Part shown: in pieces, positions 1-6,643 of the stretch
Layout of the letters: each line of letters begins with the position of its first letter
How positions within the stretch are numbered: position 1 is the first letter of the stretch
Assembly (NCBI GenBank): GCA_014380505.1
Contig: JACMJT010000609.1
Coordinates: forward strand, 1 to 7,730
DNA from: Hyphomicrobiales bacterium
GTDB taxonomy: Bacteria; Pseudomonadota; Alphaproteobacteria; Rhizobiales; Aestuariivirgaceae
Length of the DNA stretch: 7,730 bases
Direction: 5' to 3'
Program-made: the position numbers and the translations under genes
Notes under the pieces: model-generated
Database searches by the model: none
Seen by the model: only the letters and a program-made list of their open reading frames with translations
What the model was told of the DNA's origin: nothing

Positions 1-1182
1 ACGGAGTATTACGCGAGCGGACGCTTCGATGCAGCACTGCTGCGCGTGCTCGAGCGTTTCGACGAAATCATGGCAATCATGCTGCCGTCCCTGGGGGAGG
101 AGCGCCAGGGCACCTATTCGCCCTTCCTGCCCATCCATCCCAAGACCGGCATCGTCATGCAAGTCCCCATTGTCGAGCGCAAGCTCGACGCCGGGGCCAT
201 TGTTTGGCGCGATCCCGAGACTGCCAAGGCCTATGAAACACCGGTGACCGGCGGCCACTGCAAGCTGCAATGGAAGCCCGATTGGGGCATGCGCTGGTAT
301 GCGCTTGGCGTTGACTATGAAATGTCGGGCAAGGATCTGATCGACTCGGTGAAACTGTCCAGCAAGATTTGTACAGCGCTCGGGGCCGAGCCGCCGGATG
401 GTTTCAACTACGAGCTCTTTCTTGATGAGAAGGGCCAGAAGATTTCCAAATCCAAGGGCAATGGCCTGACCATCGATGAATGGCTGACCTATGCCGATCC
501 GCAATCCCTGTCGCTCTATATGTACAATCGCCCGCGCGAGGCAAAGAAGCTTTACTTCGATGTTATCCCGCGCGCCGTCGATGAGTACGCGCAATTCCAG
601 AACGCCTATGGCCGTCAGGAGGTGAAGGACCGCCTGATGAATCCACTCTGGCACATCCACAGCGGCAATCCACCGCCGCCGGAAGAGGGCGCGGTCTCCT
701 TTTCGCTGCTTTTGAACCTGGTGGCAGTCGCCAACACCGAGGACAAGTCAGTGCTTTGGGCTTTTCTCAAGCGCCATGCCTCCGGTCTTTCGCCCGAAAC
801 TCATCCTCGCCTCGATGCGCTGGTGGGCTACGCCATCCGCTACTTCGTGGGCTTCGTGAAGCCTAAAAAGCAGTATCGTCCGCCTACGGAGGATGAAGCG
901 AAGGCGCTGAAAGATCTTTCTGCCGCACTCGCATCGCTCCCCGAGGGTTCGTCCCCCGAGGCAATCCAGCAGAAGGTTTACGACGTGGGCCGCAGGGATC
1001 CCTACAAGACCGTCCAGAAGGATGGTTCCGCAGGCGTGGCCCAGAGCTGGTTCAACATGCTTTACCAGGTGCTCCTTGGCGAGGAGCGTGGCCCCCGCTT
1101 CGGTTCTTTCGCAGCCCTTTACGGTCTCACCAACACTCGCGCGCTAATCGGGAAAGCGCTTGAGGGCGAACTGGTAAAATAG
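1..1182 (+). CDS. lysK: Lysine--tRNA ligase, class I (3' part; 5' end outside window)
   Basis: This is the C-terminal 393 residues of a class I (archaeal-type) lysyl-tRNA synthetase, which charges tRNA-Lys with lysine in the cytoplasm. The frame is open from base 1, so the N-terminal part with the HIGH-like ATP-binding motif lies upstream of the window. Visible hallmarks are a Rossmann-core stretch reading [20 protein letters not shown] at about nt 259-318, followed by [10 protein letters not shown], and the KMSKS-type loop in the form KISKSKGNG at nt 439-465. Behind it lies a mostly helical anticodon-binding region. Many alphaproteobacteria use this class I enzyme instead of the bacterial class II LysS (family knowledge). 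The gene ends in TAG at 1180-1182. It converges on the next gene, with only 17 nt between the stops and no hairpin terminator visible there. Identification is firm, and only the missing 5' end limits it. Confidence 0.96.
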   Translation, partial: TEYYASGRFDAALLRVLERFDEIMAIMLPSLGEERQGTYSPFLPIHPKTGIVMQVPIVERKLDAGAIVWRDPETAKAYETPVTGGHCKLQWKPDWGMRWYALGVDYEMSGKDLIDSVKLSSKICTALGAEPPDGFNYELFLDEKGQKISKSKGNGLTIDEWLTYADPQSLSLYMYNRPREAKKLYFDVIPRAVDEYAQFQNAYGRQEVKDRLMNPLWHIHSGNPPPPEEGAVSFSLLLNLVAVANTEDKSVLWAFLKRHASGLSPETHPRLDALVGYAIRYFVGFVKPKKQYRPPTEDEAKALKDLSAALASLPEGSSPEAIQQKVYDVGRRDPYKTVQKDGSAGVAQSWFNMLYQVLLGEERGPRFGSFAALYGLTNTRALIGKALEGELVK

Positions 1183-1199
1183 GCTTTCACGTCCAGTCC

Positions 1200-1940
1200 T
1201 CATCCACCCAGTAATATGGCAAACGAATCGGCCAGCGTTCTTTCAAGCTTGGCGAAATAAGCGGAATGCTGCGGATGACCAATCTCGATCTTGCCAAAGC
1301 CGACGGGGTGATCGAAGCCCGCAATGGGCACCAACACGATCGGCATCGAAACCGGTGTGAGCTGGGCGCCCCGGCCCGATTGCAGTGTCGTTAGAAGGCC
1401 ATGGAGTTCTCCGCCAATAGTGGGCCGCGACAACAGGGCGAGGCGATACTGTCCGTGTTTGCTGGTGACGAGATAAATTTGCCCCGACTGATGTGGTATT
1501 GAAACCGCGCCTTCCTGGGTGAAAGCGCTGTCGATCCGGTCGCTTTCCCGGAAGATAAGATGGGAAAGGCCAGCATCCCAGCCGATCTGTGTGCGATAGG
1601 CATAGAGGCAGTTTTTGTCGCTGAAGGAGGGCCGGAGCGTGAGATAATCGCCCTCCAGCCATGCCACCGCGGGCCGCGCATAGGAGCCGAGCGATTCTGG
1701 CGCAAATTGATTGGCCGCATTCAGATGGGGCCGCAGCCGCCGATTGAGGGCCTCTTCGATGCGAATGAGCGACTGGTCGGTAAAAGGCCGCTGTCCCGAG
1801 AGCGCTTTTTCAAGCGATGAAAGGCTGATCCGCGCTTGGGACGCGAGAGTGGCGCGCGAAATGCGTTTGCGCGCCAGTTCCTCGCGGACGGCTGCAGCAA
1901 TCGTTTGATTGTCTTCCTTGGAACGGCCCGGCTCCGCCAT
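1200..1940 (-). CDS. Helix-turn-helix (XRE-type) transcriptional regulator with a conserved C-terminal domain
   Basis: This is a predicted 246-residue DNA-binding regulator. Residues about 12-67 form an XRE-like helix-turn-helix, with helices around AAAVREELARKRISR, ATLASQARIS (turn and recognition region) and SLEKALSGQRPFT, followed by SLIRIEEALN. Residues about 85-245 form one globular domain with no recognised catalytic motif. It contains WLEGDYLTLRPSF (94-106), a QSGQIYLVT strand and a GLLTTLQSGRGAQLTP segment. I recall similar regulators in Bradyrhizobium-like genomes but know no name or ligand. The ATG at 1940 is chosen because the HTH begins close behind it. No TTG or GTG lies just upstream in frame, and the next in-frame ATG (2015) would overlap the membrane-protein gene by 28 nt. 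The Shine-Dalgarno sequence is weak. It lies 47 nt downstream of the DUF4173 gene on the same strand, so co-transcription is likely. The frame stays open upstream through the DUF4173 gene, but that part is a shadow. Confidence 0.85.
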   Translation of the reverse strand: MAEPGRSKEDNQTIAAAVREELARKRISRATLASQARISLSSLEKALSGQRPFTDQSLIRIEEALNRRLRPHLNAANQFAPESLGSYARPAVAWLEGDYLTLRPSFSDKNCLYAYRTQIGWDAGLSHLIFRESDRIDSAFTQEGAVSIPHQSGQIYLVTSKHGQYRLALLSRPTIGGELHGLLTTLQSGRGAQLTPVSMPIVLVPIAGFDHPVGFGKIEIGHPQHSAYFAKLERTLADSFAILLGG

Positions 1941-1959
1941 GGCCGGACCATTCCAGATT

Positions 1960-1986
1960 CTCCGGTGTGCAGCAAGCCTGCCGGAG
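1960..1986 (-). other. Intercistronic stem-loop between DUF4173 and HTH genes
   Basis: The 47-nt gap between the two minus-strand genes holds a 6-bp perfect inverted repeat, CTCCGG (1960-1965) and CCGGAG (1981-1986). An inner CAG/CTG pairing (1970-1972 with 1978-1980) closes a 5-nt loop. It starts one base after the DUF4173 stop codon. No T-run follows on the minus strand, so it does not look like an intrinsic terminator. It could be a processing or stability element, or a chance pairing in GC-rich DNA. Confidence 0.35.
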
Positions 1987-1987
1987 T

Positions 1988-3478
1988 TCAGCGCTGAGCG
2001 CCTTCGAGCCACCATCCCCGCAATGTCCATGAGCGCCAGCCGCTCTGGGACCTGGTTAGGGATCGCCCAAGTTCCGTCCTGATGAAACTCAATTGATCGT
2101 ATCCGTCCTCGGTTGCCTCGATAAGCCGCGCGAGCGCGGGAATTGCCGATGGTCCAAGACTCCGCAGGTATTCCAGGTCCAGGTCGAGAGGTTGTCTTAC
2201 ACTTCCGGGGGAAGATTCGATCTGGCTGAGCGCCCTCGTGACGTTCCATTGGGCAACGATGGCCCGGAAATCGAAGAAACCCGCGAACCATAAAACAAGA
2301 AACGCCGCGACGATGTTCCGGTTGAGAAGCCATAGATTGCTGCGCCTGCCGATCACGCGTGCGGCGATGAGCAGGAGCCCCGCGGCGACAAGCGCCATCC
2401 AGATCAGGCCGGACAGCCGCAACAGTGTCATGCCGTAGGCCTCGACATAGTCCAGTGTGCGCGCCACCGACGAGGCGACAAGCAGCACGTTCTGAATGAT
2501 CCAGAAATAGACAAGACCTCGCACCGCGATTGACGCTTCCGTGCGAGAACCCGGCCAAAGAGCAAGGATGATGAGGGCTCCCGCCATGAGTGCGGTGATG
2601 ATCAGGGCATAGGCGCCCCGGTGCACATAGGATGCGTAGGTCATGCCGGGCGGCAATTGGGCGCCGGACCAGATATAGCTGAAGTCGAGTGTATTCTCGG
2701 CCAGGAACATGACATTGAGGATCAGGAGTGTGACGCTCACAGCACCCACGGAGAAATAGGCGCGATGCCACCTTTGGGCCGGCTGATCTAATTCATCCGC
2801 CGTCGTCGATTGCCCGGGCTTCATGCGCAGCAGGGCCCAAGCCAGAAGGAAGGTCAGGGCGGCCGCGACGGGCGCCCATGTTTGAAAAATATCGAAGAAT
2901 CCCACCCATGAGATTCGGCTCAATATCAGGTCGATCACGGGATTTGCCGCCATGAGCAGGACGGTAAAAACCATCACCGCCACAACCGGCAGCACGGCCT
3001 GCCGCCAGTTGAGAAGCGATGGTCCGGTTGATTTGCGCCGCCTGAATTTTTTGAGAAGTACGAGGTCCATTGACGCGAGGACGGGCGACGATATCAGCCG
3101 AGTGGCGATAATTCCTGCCGTATTCGCAAGATTTGCAAATATGTGCCCGCGCTGGTTCAATGCGAGAATGGCGAGACAGGTCCACGCCATGGCGAGATTG
3201 ATCGGCCCCGGTTCAATCAGCACGGTCGCGCAGCCACCGAGACACGCCACGGCGAGGACTGATGGAATTAGGCTCCAGCCGGTGCGGTTCTGGCGCACAG
3301 CCAGCACGAAAAGAAGAGCGGCGGGAACAGTGGCGGCTATGCTTCCGGGCATTCCATCTTGCGCCGCAAAGCCGCCGAAAAGCGCCAGCATCGCCGCAAT
3401 GGCTAACTGGAGTTCGGCACGGAACGATTGCAGCCGGGGCAACAAAGGATAGGGTAGGGAACGATTTGCAGCGAGCAT
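1988..3478 (-). CDS. DUF4173 family multi-pass membrane protein
   Basis: This is a 496-residue integral membrane protein of unknown function. Hydrophobic segments lie at about residues 22-40, 45-61, 68-88, 92-107, 160-178, 197-217, 241-260, 287-308, 318-338, 352-376 and 387-404, giving roughly ten or eleven passes. The strongest family mark is the block around 264-300, containing LDFSYIWSG, LPPGMTYASYVHRGAY and a glycine-alanine helix, which matches the DUF4173 consensus as I know it. The tail after the last helix is polar. It contains WNVTRAL and LDLDLEYLRSLGPSAIPAL, the typical DUF4173 C-terminal signature, probably cytoplasmic. The ATG at 3478 is supported by AAGG at 3485-3488 on the minus strand, 6 nt upstream. 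The HTH gene follows after 47 nt, suggesting a two-gene unit. I know of no assigned biochemical role. The family call is confident, and any function is open. Confidence 0.88.
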   Translation of the reverse strand: MLAANRSLPYPLLPRLQSFRAELQLAIAAMLALFGGFAAQDGMPGSIAATVPAALLFVLAVRQNRTGWSLIPSVLAVACLGGCATVLIEPGPINLAMAWTCLAILALNQRGHIFANLANTAGIIATRLISSPVLASMDLVLLKKFRRRKSTGPSLLNWRQAVLPVVAVMVFTVLLMAANPVIDLILSRISWVGFFDIFQTWAPVAAALTFLLAWALLRMKPGQSTTADELDQPAQRWHRAYFSVGAVSVTLLILNVMFLAENTLDFSYIWSGAQLPPGMTYASYVHRGAYALIITALMAGALIILALWPGSRTEASIAVRGLVYFWIIQNVLLVASSVARTLDYVEAYGMTLLRLSGLIWMALVAAGLLLIAARVIGRRSNLWLLNRNIVAAFLVLWFAGFFDFRAIVAQWNVTRALSQIESSPGSVRQPLDLDLEYLRSLGPSAIPALARLIEATEDGYDQLSFIRTELGRSLTRSQSGWRSWTLRGWWLEGAQR

Positions 3479-3550
3479 CGGCTACCTTGGAAAAGGGTCC
3501 AGAGGTGGCCGTTGTCGGCGTTTAGAGTTTAATGAGCCATAGGCAGGTTC

Positions 3551-3594
3551 TGCCAGTTCGCGCCGTCACGGGGATGGCTGTGCGCAAACTGGCA
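3551..3594 (-). other. 13-bp near-perfect inverted repeat (hairpin) downstream of the S24 regulator
   Basis: The arms TGCCAGTTCGCGC (3551-3563) and GCGCAAACTGGCA (3582-3594) pair at 12 of 13 positions around an 18-nt loop. Read as minus-strand RNA, the one mismatch (3559 with 3586) becomes a G-U wobble, so all 13 positions pair. Read as plus-strand RNA it is a C-A clash. That favours a role in the minus-strand transcript. It begins 18 nt after the stop of the S24 gene and ends 72 nt before the DUF4173 start. No T-run follows, so a classical intrinsic terminator is not clear. The alternatives are a 3'-end stabiliser or a two-sided operator for the downstream gene. Confidence 0.6.
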
Positions 3595-3612
3595 AGTCCG
3601 TGTGCAGTGAGC

Positions 3613-4248
3613 TTACTGGCTCGCCCACATGATGCGGGCAATCCAGTCGACGTCCTTCATGTCGAAGGTCTTGGTCGGATGGTCGGGATTGAACGATGCA
3701 AGTTCGAGGGTCTTGGCTGTCTGTCGCTGCATGATCTTGGCCATCACCTGGCCGTCCGTGGTCTTGACCACCACCCGGTCGCCCTTGCGCAGGGTGGCAG
3801 ACGGCGAGACGATGATGGTGTCGCCCTCACGGTAAACCGGCACCATGGACTCGCCCGTGATCTCCAACGCATAGGCATTCTGATCGGTGATGCCGGGAGC
3901 GTCGATCTCGTCCCAGCCGGAGCCCGCCGGAAAACCGGAATCGTCGAAGTAGCCGCCCTTGCCGGCGCGCGCGAAGCCCAGCAGCGGAATCTGCTTGCGC
4001 CGGGGCGGATGACCCTTGCGCCCGGTCAAAAGGTCGGTGAATTCCTCGATGCTGGCTCCCGAGGCAACCAGCACCCGGGCAATGCTTTCCGTCGTCGGCC
4101 AGCGCGGCCGCCCGTCCGGCCCCGTCCGCTTGGAAGGATTGAAGGATGTGGGGTCGAGCCCGGATTTCTTGGATAACCCCGAGGCCGAAAAGCCGTAGCG
4201 TTCGGCAATCGTGTCGATGGCATTCCAAACCTGTTTGTGGGTGAACAT
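3613..4248 (-). CDS. LexA-like S24 family transcriptional regulator (HTH plus self-cleaving peptidase fold)
   Basis: This is a 211-residue two-domain repressor-like protein. Residues about 3-75 form a helix-turn-helix domain, with a recognition region around ASGLSKKSGLDPTSFNPS and a basic, Pro/Gly-rich linker. The HTH is of the phage-repressor type, not the winged helix of LexA. Residues about 86-207 form the S24 (LexA/UmuD/CI) peptidase fold. An Ala-Gly cleavage pair sits at 95-96 in LLGFARAGKGG, the catalytic Ser is S134 in GESMVPV, and the general-base Lys is K171 in GQVMAKIM. The Ser-to-Lys spacing of 37 equals that of E. coli LexA (S119, K156). All parts needed for autocleavage are therefore present. 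The ATG at 4248 has AAGGGA 7 nt upstream (minus strand). It is divergent from DUF952-pyrD, with a 98-nt shared control region. It may repress itself and that operon, but this is inference. It is not the SOS LexA itself. Confidence 0.93.
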   Translation of the reverse strand: MFTHKQVWNAIDTIAERYGFSASGLSKKSGLDPTSFNPSKRTGPDGRPRWPTTESIARVLVASGASIEEFTDLLTGRKGHPPRRKQIPLLGFARAGKGGYFDDSGFPAGSGWDEIDAPGITDQNAYALEITGESMVPVYREGDTIIVSPSATLRKGDRVVVKTTDGQVMAKIMQRQTAKTLELASFNPDHPTKTFDMKDVDWIARIMWASQ

Positions 4249-4272
4249 GTGTGCTTCCCTTTGCCGCTAATT

Positions 4273-4301
4273 TTCATATAAACTAGGAACCAATACCTCA
4301 A
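4273..4301 (-). promoter_or_regulatory. Candidate sigma70-type promoter for the S24 regulator
   Basis: On the minus strand, TTGAGG (4301-4296) and TATGAA (4278-4273) are separated by 17 nt. Each matches 4 of 6 consensus bases. Transcription would start near 4266, giving a short leader of about 18 nt that contains the AAGGGA ribosome-binding site. The match is modest, but position and spacing fit. Confidence 0.45.
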
Positions 4302-4311
4302 TTCTCTAAAG

Positions 4312-4340
4312 TTGTCCACAGTTTGCTAACCTCCTATGAT
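4312..4340 (+). promoter_or_regulatory. Candidate sigma70-type promoter for DUF952-pyrD
   Basis: TTGTCC (4312-4317, 4 of 6 consensus) and TATGAT (4335-4340, 5 of 6) are separated by exactly 17 nt. The expected start point, about 7 nt past the -10 box, falls on or next to the ATG at 4347, so the transcript would be leaderless. The -35 box lies only 10 nt from the -35 box of the opposing promoter, so a protein bound between them could affect both directions. Confidence 0.55.
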
Positions 4341-4346
4341 GAAATT

Positions 4347-4688
4347 ATGCAGTTTCTTTACAAAATATGCTCAACCGCAGAATGGGCCGGAGCCGGGATG
4401 ACAGGCGTTTTTACCGGCTCCCCAATCGATCATGCCGATGGAGTCATTCATCTTTCTACTGCCCGGCAGGTGCGCGAGACAGCCCGGCGGCACTTCGCCC
4501 GCCGCGAAGATCTGATACTCGTGGCCCTGCCCGGCGAAAGCCTGAAAGGTCTCAAATGGGAACCCGCGCGGGGCGGCGGCCTGTTCCCCCATGTCTATGG
4601 CGCGATTCCCGTTAGCGCCGCCCGCTGGGTGCGGCCACTGCCGCTCAAGGACGGGGCCCACGTCTTTCCTGCTGAAATTCCCCAGTGA
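4347..4688 (+). CDS. DUF952 domain-containing protein
   Basis: This is a small (113 residues) soluble protein that is DUF952 along its full length. Recognisable blocks are YKICSTAEW near the N-terminus, then GSPIDHADGVIHLS (24-37) and LKWEPARGGG (69-78), and FPHVYGAIP (80-88). No signal peptide or membrane segment is present. Biochemical function is unestablished to my knowledge. I recall the fold being discussed with ADP-ribosyltransferase-like proteins but cannot verify this. H35, E72 and Y84 are the conserved-looking polar residues to inspect. The ATG at 4347 is preferred over the in-frame TTG at 4323, because the family motif begins right behind it and the -10 box at 4335-4340 would lie inside the longer reading frame. 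No clear Shine-Dalgarno precedes it, consistent with leaderless translation. Its TGA overlaps the GTG of pyrD by 4 nt, so the two genes are translationally coupled. Confidence 0.9.
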   Translation: MQFLYKICSTAEWAGAGMTGVFTGSPIDHADGVIHLSTARQVRETARRHFARREDLILVALPGESLKGLKWEPARGGGLFPHVYGAIPVSAARWVRPLPLKDGAHVFPAEIPQ

Positions 4689-5773
4689 ATTTCGCCCGCT
4701 TGATGTTTCCTGTTCTCCGGCCGGTCTTGCAGGCGCTCGATGCCGAGGCGGCCCATCACATGACCATCCGTATGCTGAGGATATCGCCCCGCACCGTGGC
4801 GCCCGCCGGCGATCCACGCCTCCGGGTCAAGGCATTCGGGCTGGATTTCCTCAATCCCCTGGGGCTTGCCGCGGGCTTCGACAAGAATGCCGAGGTGCCA
4901 GATGCCTTGCTGGCCATGGAACTGGGTTTCGTCGAAGTGGGAACGCTGACACCCCATCCACAGGCTGGCAATCCTCGCCCGCGTCTCTTCCGCCTTAAGG
5001 AAGATGGCGCGGTGATCAATCGCCTGGGTTTCAACAATGAAGGCCACGCCGCTGCCTTGGTGCGGCTTGCGGCGCGCAAATCCCGTCCAGGAATCGTCGG
5101 TGTCAATCTCGGCGCAAACAGGGACTCCGCCGACCGCATCGCCGATTACGTGAAGGGCGTCGGCGCCTTTTCCAGCGTGGCTGATTATCTGGCCGTCAAT
5201 ATCTCCTCACCCAACACGCCGGGTCTGCGCGCCCTGCAATCGCGGAGCGAATTGCAAGCCTTGCTCGACCGCCTCAACGAGGCCCGCGCTCAAAAGCCCG
5301 AGCGTCCACCCATGCTTCTGAAAATCGCGCCGGATCTGCGTGAGGATGAGTTGGAAGACATCGCCATATGTTGCGGCAATGACGCGGTCGACGGCATCAT
5401 CGTGTCGAACACCACGATCTCGCGGACGCAACTCCGTTCGGTCCATGCCAAGGAGCAAGGCGGCCTCTCCGGCGCACCGCTTTTTACTCTATCGACCCGG
5501 CAACTGGCGCGCCTTTATCTCCTGACCAGGGGCAGCATCCCGTTGATCGGCGCAGGCGGCATCGGCGATGCGGAACAGGCATGGACCAAACTGCTCGCGG
5601 GCGCCACGCTCCTGCAGCTCTATTCGGCACTTGTCTACAAAGGACCGGGCCTCATCGGCGAGATTCTCCGGGGTCTGGCGCGCAGGCTTGAAAGTTCGGG
5701 CACGCCGTCTCTCTCCGGAATCATAGGCCGAGACGCCGCTACGCTGGCTCACCAGGGACTAAGCGGCACATAG
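4685..5773 (+). CDS. pyrD: Dihydroorotate dehydrogenase (quinone), class 2
   Basis: This enzyme oxidises dihydroorotate to orotate with FMN, passing electrons to membrane quinone, in de novo pyrimidine synthesis. At 362 residues it has the normal class 2 length. The N-terminal 40 or so residues form the amphipathic membrane- and quinone-associating extension that distinguishes class 2. The FMN barrel motifs in order are AAGFDKN (62-68), GTLTPHPQAGNPRPRLFR (86-103), INRLGFNN (111-118), GVNLGANR (139-146) and NISSPNTPGL (172-181). S175 in that last block is the catalytic base, corresponding to E. coli Ser175. Then follow LLKIAPD (211-217), VSNTT (240-244), LIGAGGI (287-293) and LYSALVY (312-318). 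The start is GTG at 4685 in a GTGA overlap with DUF952. An ATG at 4703 is an alternative that would trim six residues. The 3' end overlaps the opposing solute-binding protein gene by 25 nt. No terminator is visible. Confidence 0.98.
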   Translation: MNFARLMFPVLRPVLQALDAEAAHHMTIRMLRISPRTVAPAGDPRLRVKAFGLDFLNPLGLAAGFDKNAEVPDALLAMELGFVEVGTLTPHPQAGNPRPRLFRLKEDGAVINRLGFNNEGHAAALVRLAARKSRPGIVGVNLGANRDSADRIADYVKGVGAFSSVADYLAVNISSPNTPGLRALQSRSELQALLDRLNEARAQKPERPPMLLKIAPDLREDELEDIAICCGNDAVDGIIVSNTTISRTQLRSVHAKEQGGLSGAPLFTLSTRQLARLYLLTRGSIPLIGAGGIGDAEQAWTKLLAGATLLQLYSALVYKGPGLIGEILRGLARRLESSGTPSLSGIIGRDAATLAHQGLSGT

Positions 5774-6618
5774 GCGTTGAAGAGTTTCTCCGTTGTGCCA
5801 TTGGCCTGCATCCGGTCAAGGGCCACATCGAACGCATCGCGGATATCGGCACGGTCGCTCCTGACGAGGAAGGCGAAGTTGCGGCTGAAGGTGTCGAAGT
5901 CGGAATAGGCTCCGCCGAACAGCTTGCAACAGCCGCGCGAGGCCCCACCCGTGATCCAATAGATAAGCCGCAGATTGTCGGCGAAGAGCGCGTCGATGGC
6001 GCCGGTGCGCAGGGCCTCCTGGGCTTCCCCATCGCTGTTGAAAGTCAGCAGTTCCGAGTCTCGATAATAGGCCGTGAGCCAGGCGGCGTGGGCCGTTCCC
6101 GTTACCGTGCCGATTCGTCTGCCGGCGAGACTGCGTGTATCGGTTGCCTTGAGCGGATTGCCGCTCTGTGCTGCAAATCGTCCGAAGCTCCGGAACCATG
6201 GCCGCGTCATCACCGCGTGCGACAAAGCTCTCTCCTCGATACGGGGCCCCGAAACGACGACATCATGTTCACGGCCCGCAAGCCCCGGTAAAAGCCCGGA
6301 CAGGGGCTTTAACGCCAACTCGCATTTGACCTTGATCTCAGCACACGCCGCCATCGCGAGTTCGACCGAGAGCCCGGCGGGCACGCCCGAGCGGGCCTGG
6401 AAGCTGTAGGGCGGAAAGTCCGCATCGGCGACAAGACGGATGGTCGTGCCTTGTGGAAAGGCCGGCATCTTTGTCTCAACTTGAATCTTCCGGAACTTGG
6501 GCAGCGGGTACCCAGCGGTACTCTCAACGCTCGAAGCGGCGATCGCAACCGGAAGGAAGAACAAGATCCACAGACACAGCCAGAGGGTGCTTGTTGTTTT
6601 TACGCAAGGGGGCTTCAT
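5749..6618 (-). CDS. Periplasmic solute-binding protein, amino-acid type (SBP family 3)
   Basis: This is a 289-residue exported binding protein of the family that captures amino acids or similar small polar solutes. Residues 1-28 are a Sec signal peptide: a Lys-containing start, a Trp/Leu/Phe-rich core (about 11-25) and an AIAA cleavage zone. There is no lipobox. The mature part shows the SBP_bac_3 order. LVADADFPPYSF (62-73) comes first, then GLSVELAMAAC (82-92), DVVVSGPRIEERALS (119-133, with R130 as the candidate carboxylate-binding Arg), GRRIGTVTGTAH (167-178) and EALRTGAIDALFADN (201-215). Several cysteines (C92, C99, C230, C231) could form disulfides in the periplasm. No permease or ATPase gene lies beside it, so it may serve a distant transporter or act as a sensor. 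The ATG at 6618 is chosen over an in-frame TTG at 6630, though neither has a strong Shine-Dalgarno. It is convergent and overlapping with pyrD, and divergent from the glycosyltransferase. Confidence 0.9.
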   Translation of the reverse strand: MKPPCVKTTSTLWLCLWILFFLPVAIAASSVESTAGYPLPKFRKIQVETKMPAFPQGTTIRLVADADFPPYSFQARSGVPAGLSVELAMAACAEIKVKCELALKPLSGLLPGLAGREHDVVVSGPRIEERALSHAVMTRPWFRSFGRFAAQSGNPLKATDTRSLAGRRIGTVTGTAHAAWLTAYYRDSELLTFNSDGEAQEALRTGAIDALFADNLRLIYWITGGASRGCCKLFGGAYSDFDTFSRNFAFLVRSDRADIRDAFDVALDRMQANGTTEKLFNAYVPLSPW

Positions 6619-6643
6619 TTGTTGACGCAAAGGAAAAAGAGCC

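Noticed and set aside
1183..1199. Bidirectional terminator between lysK and the HTH gene
   Set aside because: The 17-nt gap has no inverted repeat or T-run.
1941..2771. Upstream extension of the HTH gene's frame, which stays open far into the DUF4173 gene
   Set aside because: The extended part is Arg/His-rich without a domain and lies out of frame within a clear membrane protein. The true start is near 1940.
3532..4176. A 214-codon plus-strand open frame opposite the S24 regulator
   Set aside because: It mirrors the codon bias of the regulator gene, has no recognisable domain or promoter, and runs antisense to a clear S24 protein.
4026..4319. Minus-strand frame starting at GTG 4319, preceded by a GGAGG (4334-4330) 10 nt upstream, as a possible leader peptide for the S24 gene
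   Set aside because: The frame runs into the regulator gene in the wrong phase for about 220 nt and encodes no family. The GGAGG also lies in the spacer of the plus-strand promoter, so the match looks accidental.
4249..4346. Search for an alphaproteobacterial SOS box (GTTC, 7 nt, GTTC) in front of the S24 gene
   Set aside because: Only one GTTC half-site is present on the minus strand (complement of 4287-4290), and the position 7 nt on reads ATAT. There is no direct support for LexA control.
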